Of a stretch of 64,000 bases of DNA, positions 1-12,178 are shown piece by piece. The translations under genes and the position numbers were made by a program. Origin of the DNA: Condylostoma magnum (taxonomy: Eukaryota; Ciliophora; Heterotrichea; Heterotrichida; Condylostomatidae); NCBI GenBank assembly GCA_920105805.1, contig CAKKTI010000044.1:1-64000 (forward strand), given 5' to 3'. The notes under the pieces are model-generated. The model made no database searches. It saw nothing but the letters and a program-made list of their open reading frames with translations, and was not told the DNA's origin. Each line of letters starts with the position of its first letter. Positions within the stretch are counted from its first letter, which is position 1.

Positions 1-3000
1 AGAGGAAGTATGATGCTTATAGGTGTCGGAGGAAGTGGAAAACAAAGCTTAACTAAACTAACATCTTCTATACTACGCTACCAGGATGTAACTATAGAGC
101 CATCAAAGCAATACGGAGTTGAGGACTTCCGTAATGATATAAAAGAATACATGAAAATATCAGGTATTGAGGGCTAGGACGTTACTTTCATCCTATCAGA
201 CTACCAAATCACTCAGGAAGTATTTTTAGAAGACATAAACGGAATTCTTAACTCAGGCGAAGTAACAGGTCTTTACACAGCTGAGGAGTTTTAGAATATA
301 ATTGACTCAGTTAGGGAAGAGGCGGTTTAAAAGTACAAATTGCCTGATTCTATAGACACACTGTACTAGTTTTACTTAAATAGGGTGAAGGACAAGTTGC
401 ACATAGTGCTTTGTATGTCACCAGTGGGCGACATTTTACGTCTTAGATGCAGAAACTTTCCTTCTTTAGTCAACTGCTCAACCATGGACTGGTTTGACAA
501 GTGGCCTGAACCAGCTCTGTACTCAGTGGCCTAAAAACTAATGCTAGAATTCCCAGCCACCGATCAAATCAAGTAATCCCTATCTGAAATGTGCATGATT
601 GTCCATAGCTCAGTCGAGGAAAACTCAAATATACTATTCCAGGAACTACGAAGAAAAACCTATACTACCCCTAAAAGCTACCTCGATCTAATATCCTTCT
701 TCAAACAACAATACGAACAGTAAAAGGGAGATATAGAGGGTAAGATTACTAAACTAAGTAACGGAGTTACTAAACTAAAGGATACTAGAGAACTAGTGAA
801 TTAATTATAAGGAGAATTGTAAGAAATGATTCCTGATTTAGAAGTACAAAAGAAAAAGGGAGAGCAGGATTTTACTATAGTAACCAGAGAGACTAATAAA
901 GTAAGGGAAATGCAGCAGTAGGTGGAAAGTGAAGCTGAGTTCTTAGAAATGCAGGCTGCGGATTGTAGAGCTAGATCTGAGGAAGCTTAAAAGGAACTAG
1001 ATTAAGTAATGCCTGCAGTGCAAGCGGCTCTCAAAGAACTAGAAAACCTGGATAAAAATGACATTACAGAGTACAAAAACTACAAAAAGCCTCAGGACTC
1101 TATACGTATGGTAGCTGAAGCTGTATGTGTGCTGCTAGGTGAAAAGCCCTAATGGTCTAATGCTTAAATGCTTATGGGACGCATGGACTTTATGTCTAAA
1201 CTCTAAAACTATGACAAAGATAATATTTCAGAGGCTGTTAAACGTAGACTTAAGGGTTATTTGTCTAAGTAAGAGTTTAATCCTAGTTATATAAGAAATG
1301 TATCACGAGCTGCCACCTCGCTGTGTATTTGGTGTATTGCAATGAATGATTACTCTGATGCTATGAAAATGGCTAAGCCTAAAATGGAGAAAGTTGAGTT
1401 GATGCAGGCGAGGTTAAATGCAGATATACAGAAATTGCAGGAAAAGAGGGATGAGTTGTAGGAAGTATAGGATAAAGTATAGGCATTGTAGGATGAGTGT
1501 AATCAAACTGAGGCAAAAATTGCTGAATTGGAAAGTAAAATTGATATTACTTAGTAAAGATTGGAAAGAGCGTAGAAATTATTAGATTTGTTGGCTGATG
1601 AGGGTGTAAGATGGGAGGAAAATTTAATATTGTTGTAAGATGAAACAAATTTTGTATATGGAAATGTGTTTTTAAGTGCAGCCTGTGTGTCCTACTTGGG
1701 GCCATTCCCTGGCAAGTATAGAGATGTTATGTTGTAAGAATGGCACTCTAAGTGCTAAGAACTAGAAATTTTGTGTAGTGAGAGCTTTAGCTTAGAAAAG
1801 ATACTAGGAGTTCCTATTGTAATAAGAAATTGGAATATTGCTGGACTACCTAGTGACAAAGTTTCTATTGAAAATGGAATAATAGTTGCCAATACTCCTA
1901 GATGGCCACTTATGATAGATCCTCAGACCCAGGGTAATAAATGGATTAAAAATTATGAAAGGAAAAATGATTTAGTGACTATCAAGATTAGAGAATCTGC
2001 TTCAAAGGACTCTAAGGAAAGTAAGGATTTAGTGAGACTTATTGAGTCATGCGTGGAAAATGGAAAGCCTTTGCTTGTGGAAGATGTGCATGAGAAAATT
2101 GATAATGTACTAGATCCTATAATAACTCAAAGGTAGTATTTGTCAGACGACAACAGAATGTGTATTAGAATCAGTGATCATGAAATAATGTACGATCTAA
2201 ACTTTAGGCTTTATCTTACCACTAATCTAGTAAATCCTCATTATTTACCGGAAGTTTCCATCAAAGTAAACATTATTAACTTTTTAGTGACATTCCCAGG
2301 ACTAGAGGAGCAGTTACTAGCTGATGTTGTTTCCTGTGAAAAACCTTAAATTGAGAAATAGAAAAATGAATTGGTGATTTCTATGGCTAATGACCGTAAA
2401 GAGTTAATTGATACTTAGGACTAGATCCTGGCACTAATGGCGGATTCCTCAGGTTATATCTTAGATAACGTGACACTCATCAATACCTTGGAAAGATCAA
2501 AGGCTACTTCTACTGCTATTCAAGTAAGACTGGAGGAAAGTGTGCATATTGAGGAAACTATTAACTAAACTAGAAATCAGTATTAAGATGTTGCTGAAAG
2601 GGGAGCTGTTCTATATTTCACTGTTTCCGACTTAGCAGATATTGATCCAATGTACTAGTATTCATTAGACTATATAAAGCGTCTTTTCAATGATTCTGTG
2701 ATTTAAAGTGAAAAAACAGATGATATCGACAGGAGAATACAGATTCTAAAAGATTAAATAATGCAAAATATTTATAGAAATGTATGTAGAGGATTATTCG
2801 AAGCTCATAAATCATTATACTCATTTTTAATGGCAACTTCAATCGACAGAAGATCTGGGTCCATAAGCCCTGAAGAGTGAAATCTGTTAATAAGAGAACT
2901 GCCATTTAGCTAGCTATCTGAGGAAAATCCTATACCTAAGCTTTTAACTGAGAAACAATGAAGACTGTCAATTGAGCTTTCTACAAATTATACCAATTTC

Positions 3001-5058
3001 AATGGATTCACTGACTGCATCAAAGGCTATACCAAGGCATGAAAGGATTTCATAAGAAGTGATAACCCTATGCAAGAGCCTGTACCAGGTGAGTTTACCT
3101 ACCAACTTAAGCCCTTTGAGGAAATTTTGTTCTATAAAGTAATGAGACCTGAAAAAATCGTACATTTATGCAAAAAGTATGTCGCATAATCAATTGGCTA
3201 AATATATACAGTTTCACCTCCAGCAACTTTAGATTAATTGTATAAAGATAGTGATGCCCATACACCAATCATTTTCGTTTTATCCACAGGAGCTGATCCC
3301 ACTGATTCTTTGACCAAATTCGCTGCATAGATGGACATGAGTGAAAAAACTATGATAATTTCCCTAGGACAAGGCTAAGATAAGATAGCAACTGACGCTA
3401 TAGATAGGGGAAAGAACCAGGGACTTTGGATTATACTATAAAATTGCCATTTAGCTAGAACATGGATGTCGGCCTTGGAAAGGTAATGCGAACAGATAAA
3501 AGAAGAAGAAAATATACAGCAAGAGTTCAGGTTGTTCCTTACTTCGAATCCTACAGAGTTTTTCCCAATCAGTATTTTGCAAAATGGACTAAAAATTACT
3601 ACTGAGCCGCCGCGTGGGTTAAAAGCAAATTTACAAAGGAGTTTTGGAGGATATACAGCAGATATGCTTCTAAATCCCTTGAAGCCGGATATATGGAAAA
3701 AAATGATGTATTCCTTAACATTTTTCCATGCATTGGCCTAGGAACGTAGGAAATTTGGAGCATTGGGATACAATATTCCTTATTAGTTTAATGACTCTGA
3801 CTTAGATACATCGATTAAAATGCTGCGTATTTTGTTAGATGACAGTGATGATATACCTTGGGATGCATTAATATATATAATAGGCAATATCAATTACGGT
3901 GGAAGGGTGACTGATGATTTTGATAGAACATGTCTTTTAGCCCTGCTTAGAAAGTGCTATAATATTGAAATCTTAGAGGAAGATTTTATATATTCCTAGA
4001 ATTACAGAATTCCTGTAGATGGAGAGCTTCAGGATTACCTTGACTACATTGATTCTTTACCTGATGAAGATAGTCCGGAAGTATTTGGGCTTCATTCCAA
4101 TGCGCAACTAAGTTATTAAAAGTAAGAATCTGATAGATTGCTGGCTGAAGTATTGTTTGTATAGCCTAGAGTGTTCACCTCAGCTACTGGTAAAAGCTCA
4201 GATGATATGATTATTGATCTTTGTAGTGAAATTAAGGAGTAAATTCATGAAAAACTTGATATTTCTCAGGGAAATCATAAGTTATTTGAAAAAGCAGAGT
4301 ATGGGTTGATTCCTTCTTTGTCTACTGTACTGATTCATGAAGTAGAGCGTTATAATAATCTTTTGGAAGTTATTAATAGGACCTTGACTGACATGGTAAA
4401 GGCTGTAAAGGGTGAAATTTTATTAACTGATGATTTAGATAAGGCATATAAGTCATTACTGCAATCCTAAATCCCCGACATATGGTCAGACGTCGCATAC
4501 CCGAGCTTAAAACCCCTCGGTGCTTGAATAGTAGACCTATACAGACGTGTCGACTTCATAGGAAACTGACTGAAAAACGGAAACCCGATAATCTACTGAA
4601 TCCCGGGACTTTTCTTCCCTTAATCCTTCATAACAGGATTACTTTAAACCTATTCCCGACACCATCAAGTATCAATAGACTAACTTTCCTTCAAATTTTA
4701 AATAGAAAGTAGAGAGAAAGACGAGATTGACAGTGAGCCCTTTGATGGCGCTTATATTGATGGTTTATTTTTAGAAGGTGCTCGATGGGAGAAAGACGAT
4801 AGAATATTAGTAGATTAGCTCCCAGGGGAGCTAATAACCTCAATGCCTGTTATTTACATATACCCAGAACCCTAACAGGAACCCAACCCTGAGGATTACC
4901 AATGCCCTCTGTACAAAACTTCAACTAGGGCCGGATAGCTAGATACAACGGGAATGTCCTCCAATTACATAATTTCAGTAGAAATACCAACAGACGAACC
5001 TCCTGAGTATTGGACTCTAAGAGCAACTGCATTAATATGTGAGAGAAATGACTAGTGA
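1..5058 (+). CDS. Axonemal dynein heavy chain, C-terminal part (5' truncated by window)
   Basis: Motor subunit of a ciliary dynein arm; hydrolyses ATP to slide outer doublets. The window opens inside AAA4 with the P-loop GVGGSGKQS. The coiled-coil stalk with the microtubule-binding region follows (about residues 220-570), then AAA5 (PLLVEDV), AAA6 (LFEAHKSLYSF; GLWIILQNCHL) and the dynein C-terminal domain with the family signature ending FFPQSFITGLLQ. TAA/TAG are Gln throughout. Trp of the conserved C-terminal motifs is encoded by TGA at 4567-4569 and 4597-4599. No intron is needed over about 1,680 codons. The end is TAG 5053-5055 or TGA 5056-5058, 5-8 nt from the stop of the convergent PLD gene. 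Family assignment is certain; which arm type (inner or outer) is not. Confidence 0.97.
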
Positions 5059-5062
5059 ATTA

Positions 5063-5872
5063 CTAAGACTTCTTTTTAGCTGGCCTTTCCACCACTGGAG
5101 CCTGTACTCCTTCGAACTCTTTCCACAGCTTCTCAAATTCTTCTTTATAGCATCTTATTAGCCCTTCATCGTCTAAAACAGCGAGATTTTCTTGATTCTT
5201 GTTAACTGCTTGACTCGTCCAGTTAAAACTTCCTGTCATTAAAATATCATCGTCAATAACAGCAAATTTGTGGTGCATATGAGCGTGGGGGTTTGGGTCA
5301 ATTCTAAATGGTATTCCGTATTCTCCCAATTGAGTTACATCTGAGCCAAGCATTTTCGTGCATTCGTCATCTGAAATAACTCGTACAGAGACCCCTCGAT
5401 CATGTGCCCTTCGTAACGCATCAGCCAGCCTGTTATTAGTAATAGTAAAAACACATACTAGCAAGGTTACTCTAGCCTTATTCAAATACTTAACCACCTT
5501 AGTCTCACTTTCCTACGAGGGAAAAAACATGCAATCTCTAAGAGCCTTTGAGGGCTATGTAAGAGTCTGCGTTAACTTCAGTAAAGCTTGCTCCTTAAAA
5601 TCATCAGTAGTACTTAACCCTACAATTAGTTTAATCAGTGTATTGATCAACCGCCTTGACCCAGATGAGCTTTTCAGTAATTTCCCGAATTATTTTATCT
5701 TAGACAAGTCTCCCGCGTTCTGCTGCAAAAAGTCCTTTAACTCATTAGGCTTGACTTCCTTTGCCTCTTCTTCCTGCTCCCTCATTTCCTCGTCCTCCAT
5801 AATCATAGTGTCACTGGGCTTAAACTCCTTGCGAGAGTCTCTGCGCTTAATTCTCCTCTTACCCCTTGCCAT
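5063..5872 (-). CDS. MitoPLD/Zucchini-like phospholipase D family protein
   Basis: 269 residues. The C-terminal 150 resemble PLD6/Zucchini, a single-HKD phosphodiesterase that acts as cardiolipin hydrolase or as the nuclease of animal piRNA biogenesis on the mitochondrial surface. Seen: FFPSQ start of the domain, ADALRRAHDRGV helix, and catalytic MHHKFAVIDDD followed by TGSFNWT. Only one HKD is present, so it should act as a dimer. The first 100 residues are a basic head (MARGKRRIKRR) and an acidic/helical region not found in PLD6; this needs TAA and TAG read as Gln to join the halves. It starts only 8 nt after the NMD3 stop. It ends with TAG 5065-5063 then TAA, with no TGA nearby, which argues that TAG/TAA terminate here. 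Confidence 0.9.
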
Positions 5873-5880
5873 TTTTATTC

Positions 5881-7338
5881 CTAAGAATCATTAAGACTTA
5901 AGTTCTCCAGAAGCTCTGAAATCTCTAGGCCTTGGAAGGTAGGATCATCTGCATCGTTTAAGTCTTCCACCCTGAAGTCATCCCGCTTGTAAATGTTTAT
6001 ATGCTAACGCATTTCAGGGTCCCCTTCAATCTCATCCATGAATTATTAGTAGTCCTTATTATCCGGCATGTCTAGATTCATTCGATTGAGCTTAAATGCT
6101 CGTTTGCGGTTTTCTCTTTGTAGGTGAGGGTAGATCTTCTTTACTAGAATTACATCTGGAATGTTTTTAGGTAGATTTTACTCATCCTGGCTGTTTTGCA
6201 CCATTGTGGTTAAATCATAGCCTAGGACTGAGTCCCCTACATTGAGAATGTTGCCCAGGTGAGTATATACTTAAAAGGTTTAGTTACTGTACCCGTAGTC
6301 CGACTCCCTCATCACCTCAACCATTGCTCTGCTAAACCTGCCATGGCCAACTCTGTGGGAAAATGCGTTAGAAGAGGCTTGGCTGGCATTTAAGTCGTTT
6401 TATGAGGAGTCGTATTAATACTCACGGTTTGTTACGATAAAAGTGGTGGCTGTCTTGAGAGTTGAAAAAGAGTTAAATGGGTGTTTTCAGTATTTTTAGG
6501 TGTTTATATCGCCAAATTGAAGATTTTAAGGGTCAACGTAGTGGATAGTAGTGGATACTTTGTAGCAAATAACTAATTTTGCACCTGAAGCGTGAGTTTT
6601 GGGTAATAGGAGTAAATCGTCTTTACATATGGGTATTATTTCGGCAGAGAAGGTGAATTTATAGTTATAAGAATTAGATCTTACATCATGAGATATGAGC
6701 TGCTTAGATTATTTCACCTTTATAGGAACAAATTAAGTTATAAAGTCTACAAATCTTGCAGCATGGCTTTTATCAGGAAAAAGAAAATCAATACCTTAGT
6801 CTTTCTATTGTATATTCATAACAGATTCGTTGATCTTATGCTTTAATATAATCTACTCTAAAAAGAAGAAGGTTCTTTAATGCCCGATCCTCTATCTAAC
6901 CTGCACATTACTGACCCATAAATGAGGTGTATATGTTTTTTTGCAATCATCGCACTGTAGATTATCAACAATAAAAGTAGCAACAAAGGTTTACTCTAGG
7001 TTCAAATTATTCTAAATTTCCTTCTATACTGTAACTCTAACTTTTAACCTTCTAGAATGAGGCTCAGTTCACACAAATGTAGCATCAATCAACCTGAGTT
7101 TATTAAGTCCTTTGATCTTTTTAAGACACAATTATAAAAGCTCGGCTGATTCTAACTGTGCATTGATCCATGGAGGTCGTAGATATCTCTCGCATTACTT
7201 ACAAAAATGAATAGTCACTTCCTTTTATATCTCTGTTGTTATATCCACTTTATTTTTTAAGCAATTAAGGCACATACTACTGGGATTATATACTATAGGA
7301 ACTCCACAGGTACAGCACAGAATCTAGACCTGCTCCAT
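5881..7338 (-). CDS. NMD3: NMD3, 60S ribosomal subunit nuclear export adaptor
   Basis: Adaptor that binds the pre-60S subunit and CRM1 for nuclear export. 485 residues against about 500 in human and yeast. N-terminal zinc-binding cysteines (CCTCGVPIV ... CLNC ... CDDC) are followed by VWTEPHSRRLKV, FTFSAEIIPICKDD, YVDPQNLQ and the SH3-like C-terminal region with LGNILNVGDSVLGYDL and ILVKKIY. The Trp of VWTEPH is encoded by TGA at 7069-7071. Start ATG 7338 is chosen because it begins 4-5 residues before the first zinc cysteine. Stop is TAG 5883-5881 or TAA 5877-5875. The PLD ATG follows at 5872 and the twin-CX9C gene ends 25 nt upstream. Confidence 0.97.
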
Positions 7339-7363
7339 TTTTTATGTAAACTAAAAAACTCTT

Positions 7364-7762
7364 TTAATCACTAATTTTTATGTCTAAATCACTAGTATCG
7401 TCCATAAGCATGTAGAGAATATCGTCTAATTTTGGTTTTATGCAATCCCCTACGTCTTTGTCACGCTTTTGGCAGTAATATTAGGAATTGTCATTGTTAG
7501 AATTATTTCTAATTGCTTTCACGCAGTTGACAAAGCTTTGTAGTTCAGATTTGCATTGTGTGTTTGAAAGTTGAGATATTATGCATTTTATGTTTGATGA
7601 TTAATTTTGTTGGCTTCTACATGACTCTACTGCTTTTAAAAGTTCAAGGGAGTCGGTTGGGACTTATTTAAGTTTATGGTTTTCGCGTTCATTGAAGTTT
7701 ATTGTTTGCAGTTGGATGAGGCTTTTAAGCATTGATGTAAAGTTAGGGAATACTGCTTCCAT
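7364..7762 (-). CDS. Twin CX9C (CHCH-like) small protein
   Basis: 132 residues. Two CX9C motifs are visible, CKSELQSFVNC and CQKRDKDVGDC, separated by 15 residues, with earlier cysteines at ESC and KC. Twin CX9C proteins fold as disulfide-linked helical hairpins in the mitochondrial intermembrane space through the Mia40 relay; many are respiratory-complex assembly factors. I cannot assign it to a particular member. It ends at TAA 7366-7364, 25 nt before the NMD3 ATG, on the same strand. The flanking regions are low in Trp and rich in Gln/Asn. Reading frame is supported by strong codon periodicity and the motif. Confidence 0.75.
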
Positions 7763-7889
7763 ATAAATGTAGTAATGGGGGTTTATTTAGATTAGGGAAT
7801 TATTATGTAATTGATGATGTATAAACACTGCTTATATTATTGAATGTTTAATAAGATAAGTGATATGTTTAAAATATAGTGTAAATATA

Positions 7890-9371
7890 CTAAAAGTTGA
7901 ATCCATTAGATCTTATTGGCGATTGAAAGGCACTATTATTTAAAGAATAGTTTCGTTCAATATAACTTCTACTGTTGCTTTCACTAAAATATGATTCTTA
8001 ATCAACAACACTCTTATTTTGTCTCTATTATATATTTTTTTGCTCGTAGGTTGGCCTTCTAACTTAAAACTTTGCGATTTAGGCTGTTCAACTTTACCTT
8101 GTATATTTTTTATAGCTTTTTATATTTTAACTTTAGTAATAATGTTATAGTGCATGATTTGGCTTCTCAGTAACTTCATCCTTTTTTATATCTCTTCTTA
8201 TAAGTACTTTTCTTTAATTTGTTACATTAATTGGCTAATCTGATGTTTCTTGTATTTTATACTAACAAATTGGTCCTGAAATCCTTTTATGTTAATGCAT
8301 AACTTTAGATGACTTTCATTATGGATTTTAGTTATAATCCTTATAATTCTTCCAATATTCTGCATTAATCTGACTAAATTTAGGTAATTCCTTGCCATGA
8401 ATTCCTATGATATTTGAAGAGAACTTTTTAGTATTGTTTTCCATCATCTCTTGCCTTAATCGTTCTTTTATTTACTTTAAAGTTTTATTCTACACACCAG
8501 TATTAGATTAGCTATTATTAATCTATTCCCTAAGGTTAACCCTTTAAACCTCATTAAAATAGTCTAAATTGCAATTCTTTTATAAGACTTATAGCATTTC
8601 CTTTTTCCTTGCCTATTCCAGTTCACTTCTACTATTAAAAGTAGGATTTGTTATGTATTATAAACTAGGCTCTTTCTATGTGTATTTCAGATCATACGGT
8701 GGCTTTAAATTGGCCTTGACTCGTGATTTATCTTTAGCTCTTTGATAAATTTGCGACTTTGTCCTATATTTCGGATTTTGCTTATAAAACTCAGATTTAG
8801 GTCTTTTATAATCTTGAATTCACTGATTATTATATGACTGGTTAATCTGCTCAGCTTTTTCTAAAATCTCATCTTTCCTCAATTGCTTTAATTAAGACAG
8901 AGTCCTTACTCTTGGCTCATTTCCTAGCATTTTAGGATAAGTATCTTAAATAGGTGAAAAATCATAATCATTTACAATTTTACCTCTTTTCTACAGAACT
9001 CTTTCTTACTTTAAGGGTCCCTGAGCATCTAATCCCCATTAAAACTCATTGGAAAATCCCTGGCTTATTGCTTTGAGTGCCTCTTGTTTTTCTTTTTCAT
9101 TCAATTTCCCATCCTTATCTTTATCAAATAATTTGGAAATGACTAAATCCTATCCACCTACCTTTCCATCTCCATCCAGATCATAACTTATATCTGGAAT
9201 CTTTTCCTATTAACGCATTTCATCAAGTTATGTTTTTGTTTTAATTTAGCTGTCATTTGTTCAATTAATTGGTAATTTAGCAGCAGTTTATGCTCTATAA
9301 TTTTAGTTTTTGACTTATTAACCGTATATATCAAATTTAGGAGGTGTATGATTTAATAATTATTGCATCAT
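7890..9371 (-). CDS. EF-hand protein
   Basis: About 493 residues. Near residues 70-105 an EF-hand pair is seen: DLDGDGKVGGQDL followed closely by DKDKDGKLNEKE, both with canonical Ca2+-ligand spacing. The rest is a basic, Tyr/Gln-rich extension with repeated KPPYD/KRPKSE-like tracts typical of ciliate axonemal or cortical proteins (inference). It starts at a double ATG (9371 and 9368). The stop is uncertain: TAG 7892-7890, TAA 7871-7869 or the TAA pair near 7805 all lie before the CHCH gene start at 7762. Confidence 0.75.
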
Positions 9372-9385
9372 TTTAATATACTTTA

Positions 9386-9751
9386 CTAAAAAGATAAGTT
9401 GTGATAATTAATCAGTTAGTAGTAACAAAAATATGAATATTACTGTTAATTATTCATCTTAAGTTTTAATTACCTTAGTCAATTATTACTAAATTTTGCA
9501 ACAGTACGAAAAACTATACCCCTAAATAAGCAATATCTCAAAATGAATTCTATTAAAAAGCCCTACTGCCTACCTTTTCCCTCCAATTTCACAAAAAACG
9601 AGCTAATTATCCGTTTTTCCATTCTTATTACAAATAAATATGCGAAGAGTTTTACTCCTAGGCCTCCTTTTACTCCATGTACAATCAGCTTAATATTTAT
9701 CAGCAGTAATTCATAGTTAAGACACTCTGTCAGCAAATTCTCGGTAAGCAT
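9386..9751 (-). CDS. Possible small hypothetical protein
   Basis: Unrecognised. From ATG 9751 the frame shows good purine-first codon periodicity over about 62 residues (many GAG, GTA, GGA codons) with a hydrophobic centre (GLGVKLFAYLFVI). It then weakens. It could end at TAG 9565-9563 (62 residues) or run to TAG/TAA at 9388-9383, 11-14 nt before the EF-hand ATG, the spacing seen for other tandem pairs here. The start lies 17 nt from the divergent Gln-rich gene. A second minus-strand frame is almost as plausible, so this is a weak call. Confidence 0.35.
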
Positions 9752-9768
9752 GGCATCCAAATTTTTAC

Positions 9769-10560
9769 ATGGCTTCTAACGAAGACAAGACCCATTTTGA
9801 AGTATTTGACAAAAACTCATATTATGATACATCCTTTTTGGAACTTTCATAGGAATAAGATAATTTGAACTGCAGATGCAGATTTACCCAGGTTTAAAGC
9901 GCATAAGCTTAGAATTTCCTATAGATCTATAGTGATTAAGAGGAATTAAGAGCTTAACCTTCAAGGAATTTAGAGATAGAGTTGCCGCAGGGGAATGTTA
10001 GTATGTTGCAATAGGCAGATTATGCTATTAAGCCAATGAACCAATAGATGAATTAAGGGTAAATGATGTATTAGAATGGATAAAATGATGTATTATAGCA
10101 ATAATATAACATGATACAAAAAGAGTAATAAGAAATTGAATTACTACAAAGAGAACTTCATTAATAACAAATGAACAATCAACCTTTATAACAAAATACC
10201 CAGTTTATGTAGTATCCGTAGTAATAACCTTATTTACAGCAATCTAATCAATAGAATTACTAACCTATGTGGTAAGCTCCATAAAATAATAATGAGTTTT
10301 TAATATAACAGCCATAAAACTCATAATTTATTCAACAGCCAATTCTCTATCCTTAGTAAAACACATAGTTTATGTAACAGCCACAGCAAAACACATAGTT
10401 TATGCAACAACCACAGCAGAACTATCAGTATTTCTAAGAACCGTAAAATGCTCAGTTTATACAACAGCCTGGAATCTTTGTATAACAGCCCCAAAATCAG
10501 ATTTTTCAGAATCAGCCCAATATGCAATATATTCCTAATTTCCAAATGAATAGATTTTAA
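9769..10560 (+). CDS. Gln-rich low-complexity protein
   Basis: 263 residues, over one third Gln, encoded mostly by TAA, TAG, CAA and CAG mixed. Residues 1-75 are of ordinary composition (LNCRCRF; LEIELPQGN). After that come imperfect repeats of the type NTQFMQQPQQ. In-frame TAG-TAA-TAA at 10219-10227 lies mid-gene and cannot be the terminator if the downstream repeats are coding, so tandem stops alone do not end translation. The likely end is TAA-TAG at 10558-10563. A prion-like or phase-separating role is only inference from composition. Confidence 0.7.
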
Positions 10561-10651
10561 TAGTTTAAATAATTCCTTTCATAATTTTAATACCTGTTGT
10601 ATAACTAGGTTAAATACCAAATTATTTTAAATATTATCTCATTTTTTCAAT

Positions 10652-12145
10652 ATGAAATTACCTGGAACTCAGAAAATCGATATTGAAAGGCTTTAAACTA
10701 AACTAGGAGCATTTTATTAAGCATGCAACAGTAAAATTAGATTTGAATGCATTTTTCTTATTGTGGCCTTAATTTTACTATTAAATACCAATTTAGTCAT
10801 ACACTCAGATGATTTTTATAGTGTAAACTATGGTGTAATTTGCTTTAATGCCTGCTTCTTATCAAGAAGAATAATAAGCACTTTTCATTAATCCTTACTA
10901 GCAGAAGATCCTCTTAAACGCAGTGCAAAATTTTTAACAATTTCCTTGATTGGACTTAGCAATACGATTTGCCTTATATATTCTTTTGTAGGACTTGTGC
11001 TTAATTATCAATACTCAATCATATTTGCTATTTTTCCGTTTTGTATATACTTTTATGCATCGGAAGATAAGATTACTAGTTATTTTGATGTATATAAGGA
11101 TTTACTGTAATTTTTATACTAATTATTACTCTAAACTGCTGAAATTTTATACTGTACAGGATATTTGCCATATAAATTACTGCCTTAATTTGATCACTAC
11201 ATCAACATGCTGCTATACTTTAATTGCTTGGTGATAATAACCATATCAACATTTTCTCTATTATTCGGAGAGTTTTTGAGATTCAGATCCGTCGAGCTTA
11301 AATTTCATAGTAAATATACAAAAACTACTAAAAAGATTAGTACTAATATAGGAATGAAAGACATCGACTAAAAAATGATATTTAAATGGAATGATAATGG
11401 CAAATATGCAGAATTAACATGAAAAGCTATTGGAATTGCTAATATATAATCTGTGGCCCCATAACCGCATCAAAAGTTTCTATTATAAACAGTGTTTTCA
11501 GATCCTGTCAAATCTATTATTGTACTTTAATAAGTCTGTGTGTTCTTGCTTTTGTTTCAGTTGATATAGCTGATCTGGTTCGGATATATGCCCTTTATTA
11601 TAAATTCCCTGATTTTAAGCTTTATTTTATGAAGAAATCGTTAAATAGGGATTGGATTGCAAATTTCAACAAGGTGTTATTAGAATGAAGATGAAAATAA
11701 GCAAATAGAGTTGAATGGGCTTCAAATTTCAAAGAAAGTAGAGGTTGGAAAGAATGGAATAAAAGGTTAGCTTAAGTTATTAGGAAAATGACCCTTTAAT
11801 TTATGTTATGCTTAATATTTGAAGCTATTGGATATAGGTGAAATGACTTCTTGTTTTAAGTTATTAATCCAAACTCCTTTTAATCAAATTAGCTGGGTAT
11901 TATTAACTGTTACAATTCATACTTTAAATATATTAACAAATCTAGTGTAGATATTGTTATTAAAAGATTATGAGTAAATATATTATCTACATAATAAAAA
12001 GAGAATATATAACATTTATACATATTTAATATAGATACTACCATTTAAAACATTACAGCCTATTGAATAAAAGACTTATCAATTAATCTTATAAAGCTAA
12101 ATAACACTACTTCTTCTAAATTGACCATAAATAAGAAATCTTTAA
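10652..12145 (+). CDS. Multi-pass membrane protein
   Basis: About 497 residues with roughly nine to ten hydrophobic segments: FECIFLIVALILLL near residue 35, FLTISLIGLSNTICLIYSF near 105, YQYSIIFAIFPFCIYFY, a pair near 190-215, VCVFLLLFQLIQLIWF near 300, FIINSLILSFIL near 325, and VLLTVTIHTLNILTNLV near 420. Not recognised as a known transporter. Loops are basic (KYTKTTKKIST). TGA is read as Trp inside conserved-looking positions (LTWKAIG; FILWRN; LLGKWPF). The stop is ambiguous among TGA 12122, TAA 12128, TAA 12143 and TAA 12149. It is convergent with the cyclin gene ending at 12179. Confidence 0.7.
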
Positions 12146-12178
12146 ACATAAAAACGTTTTACATGATAAAATTCTAAT

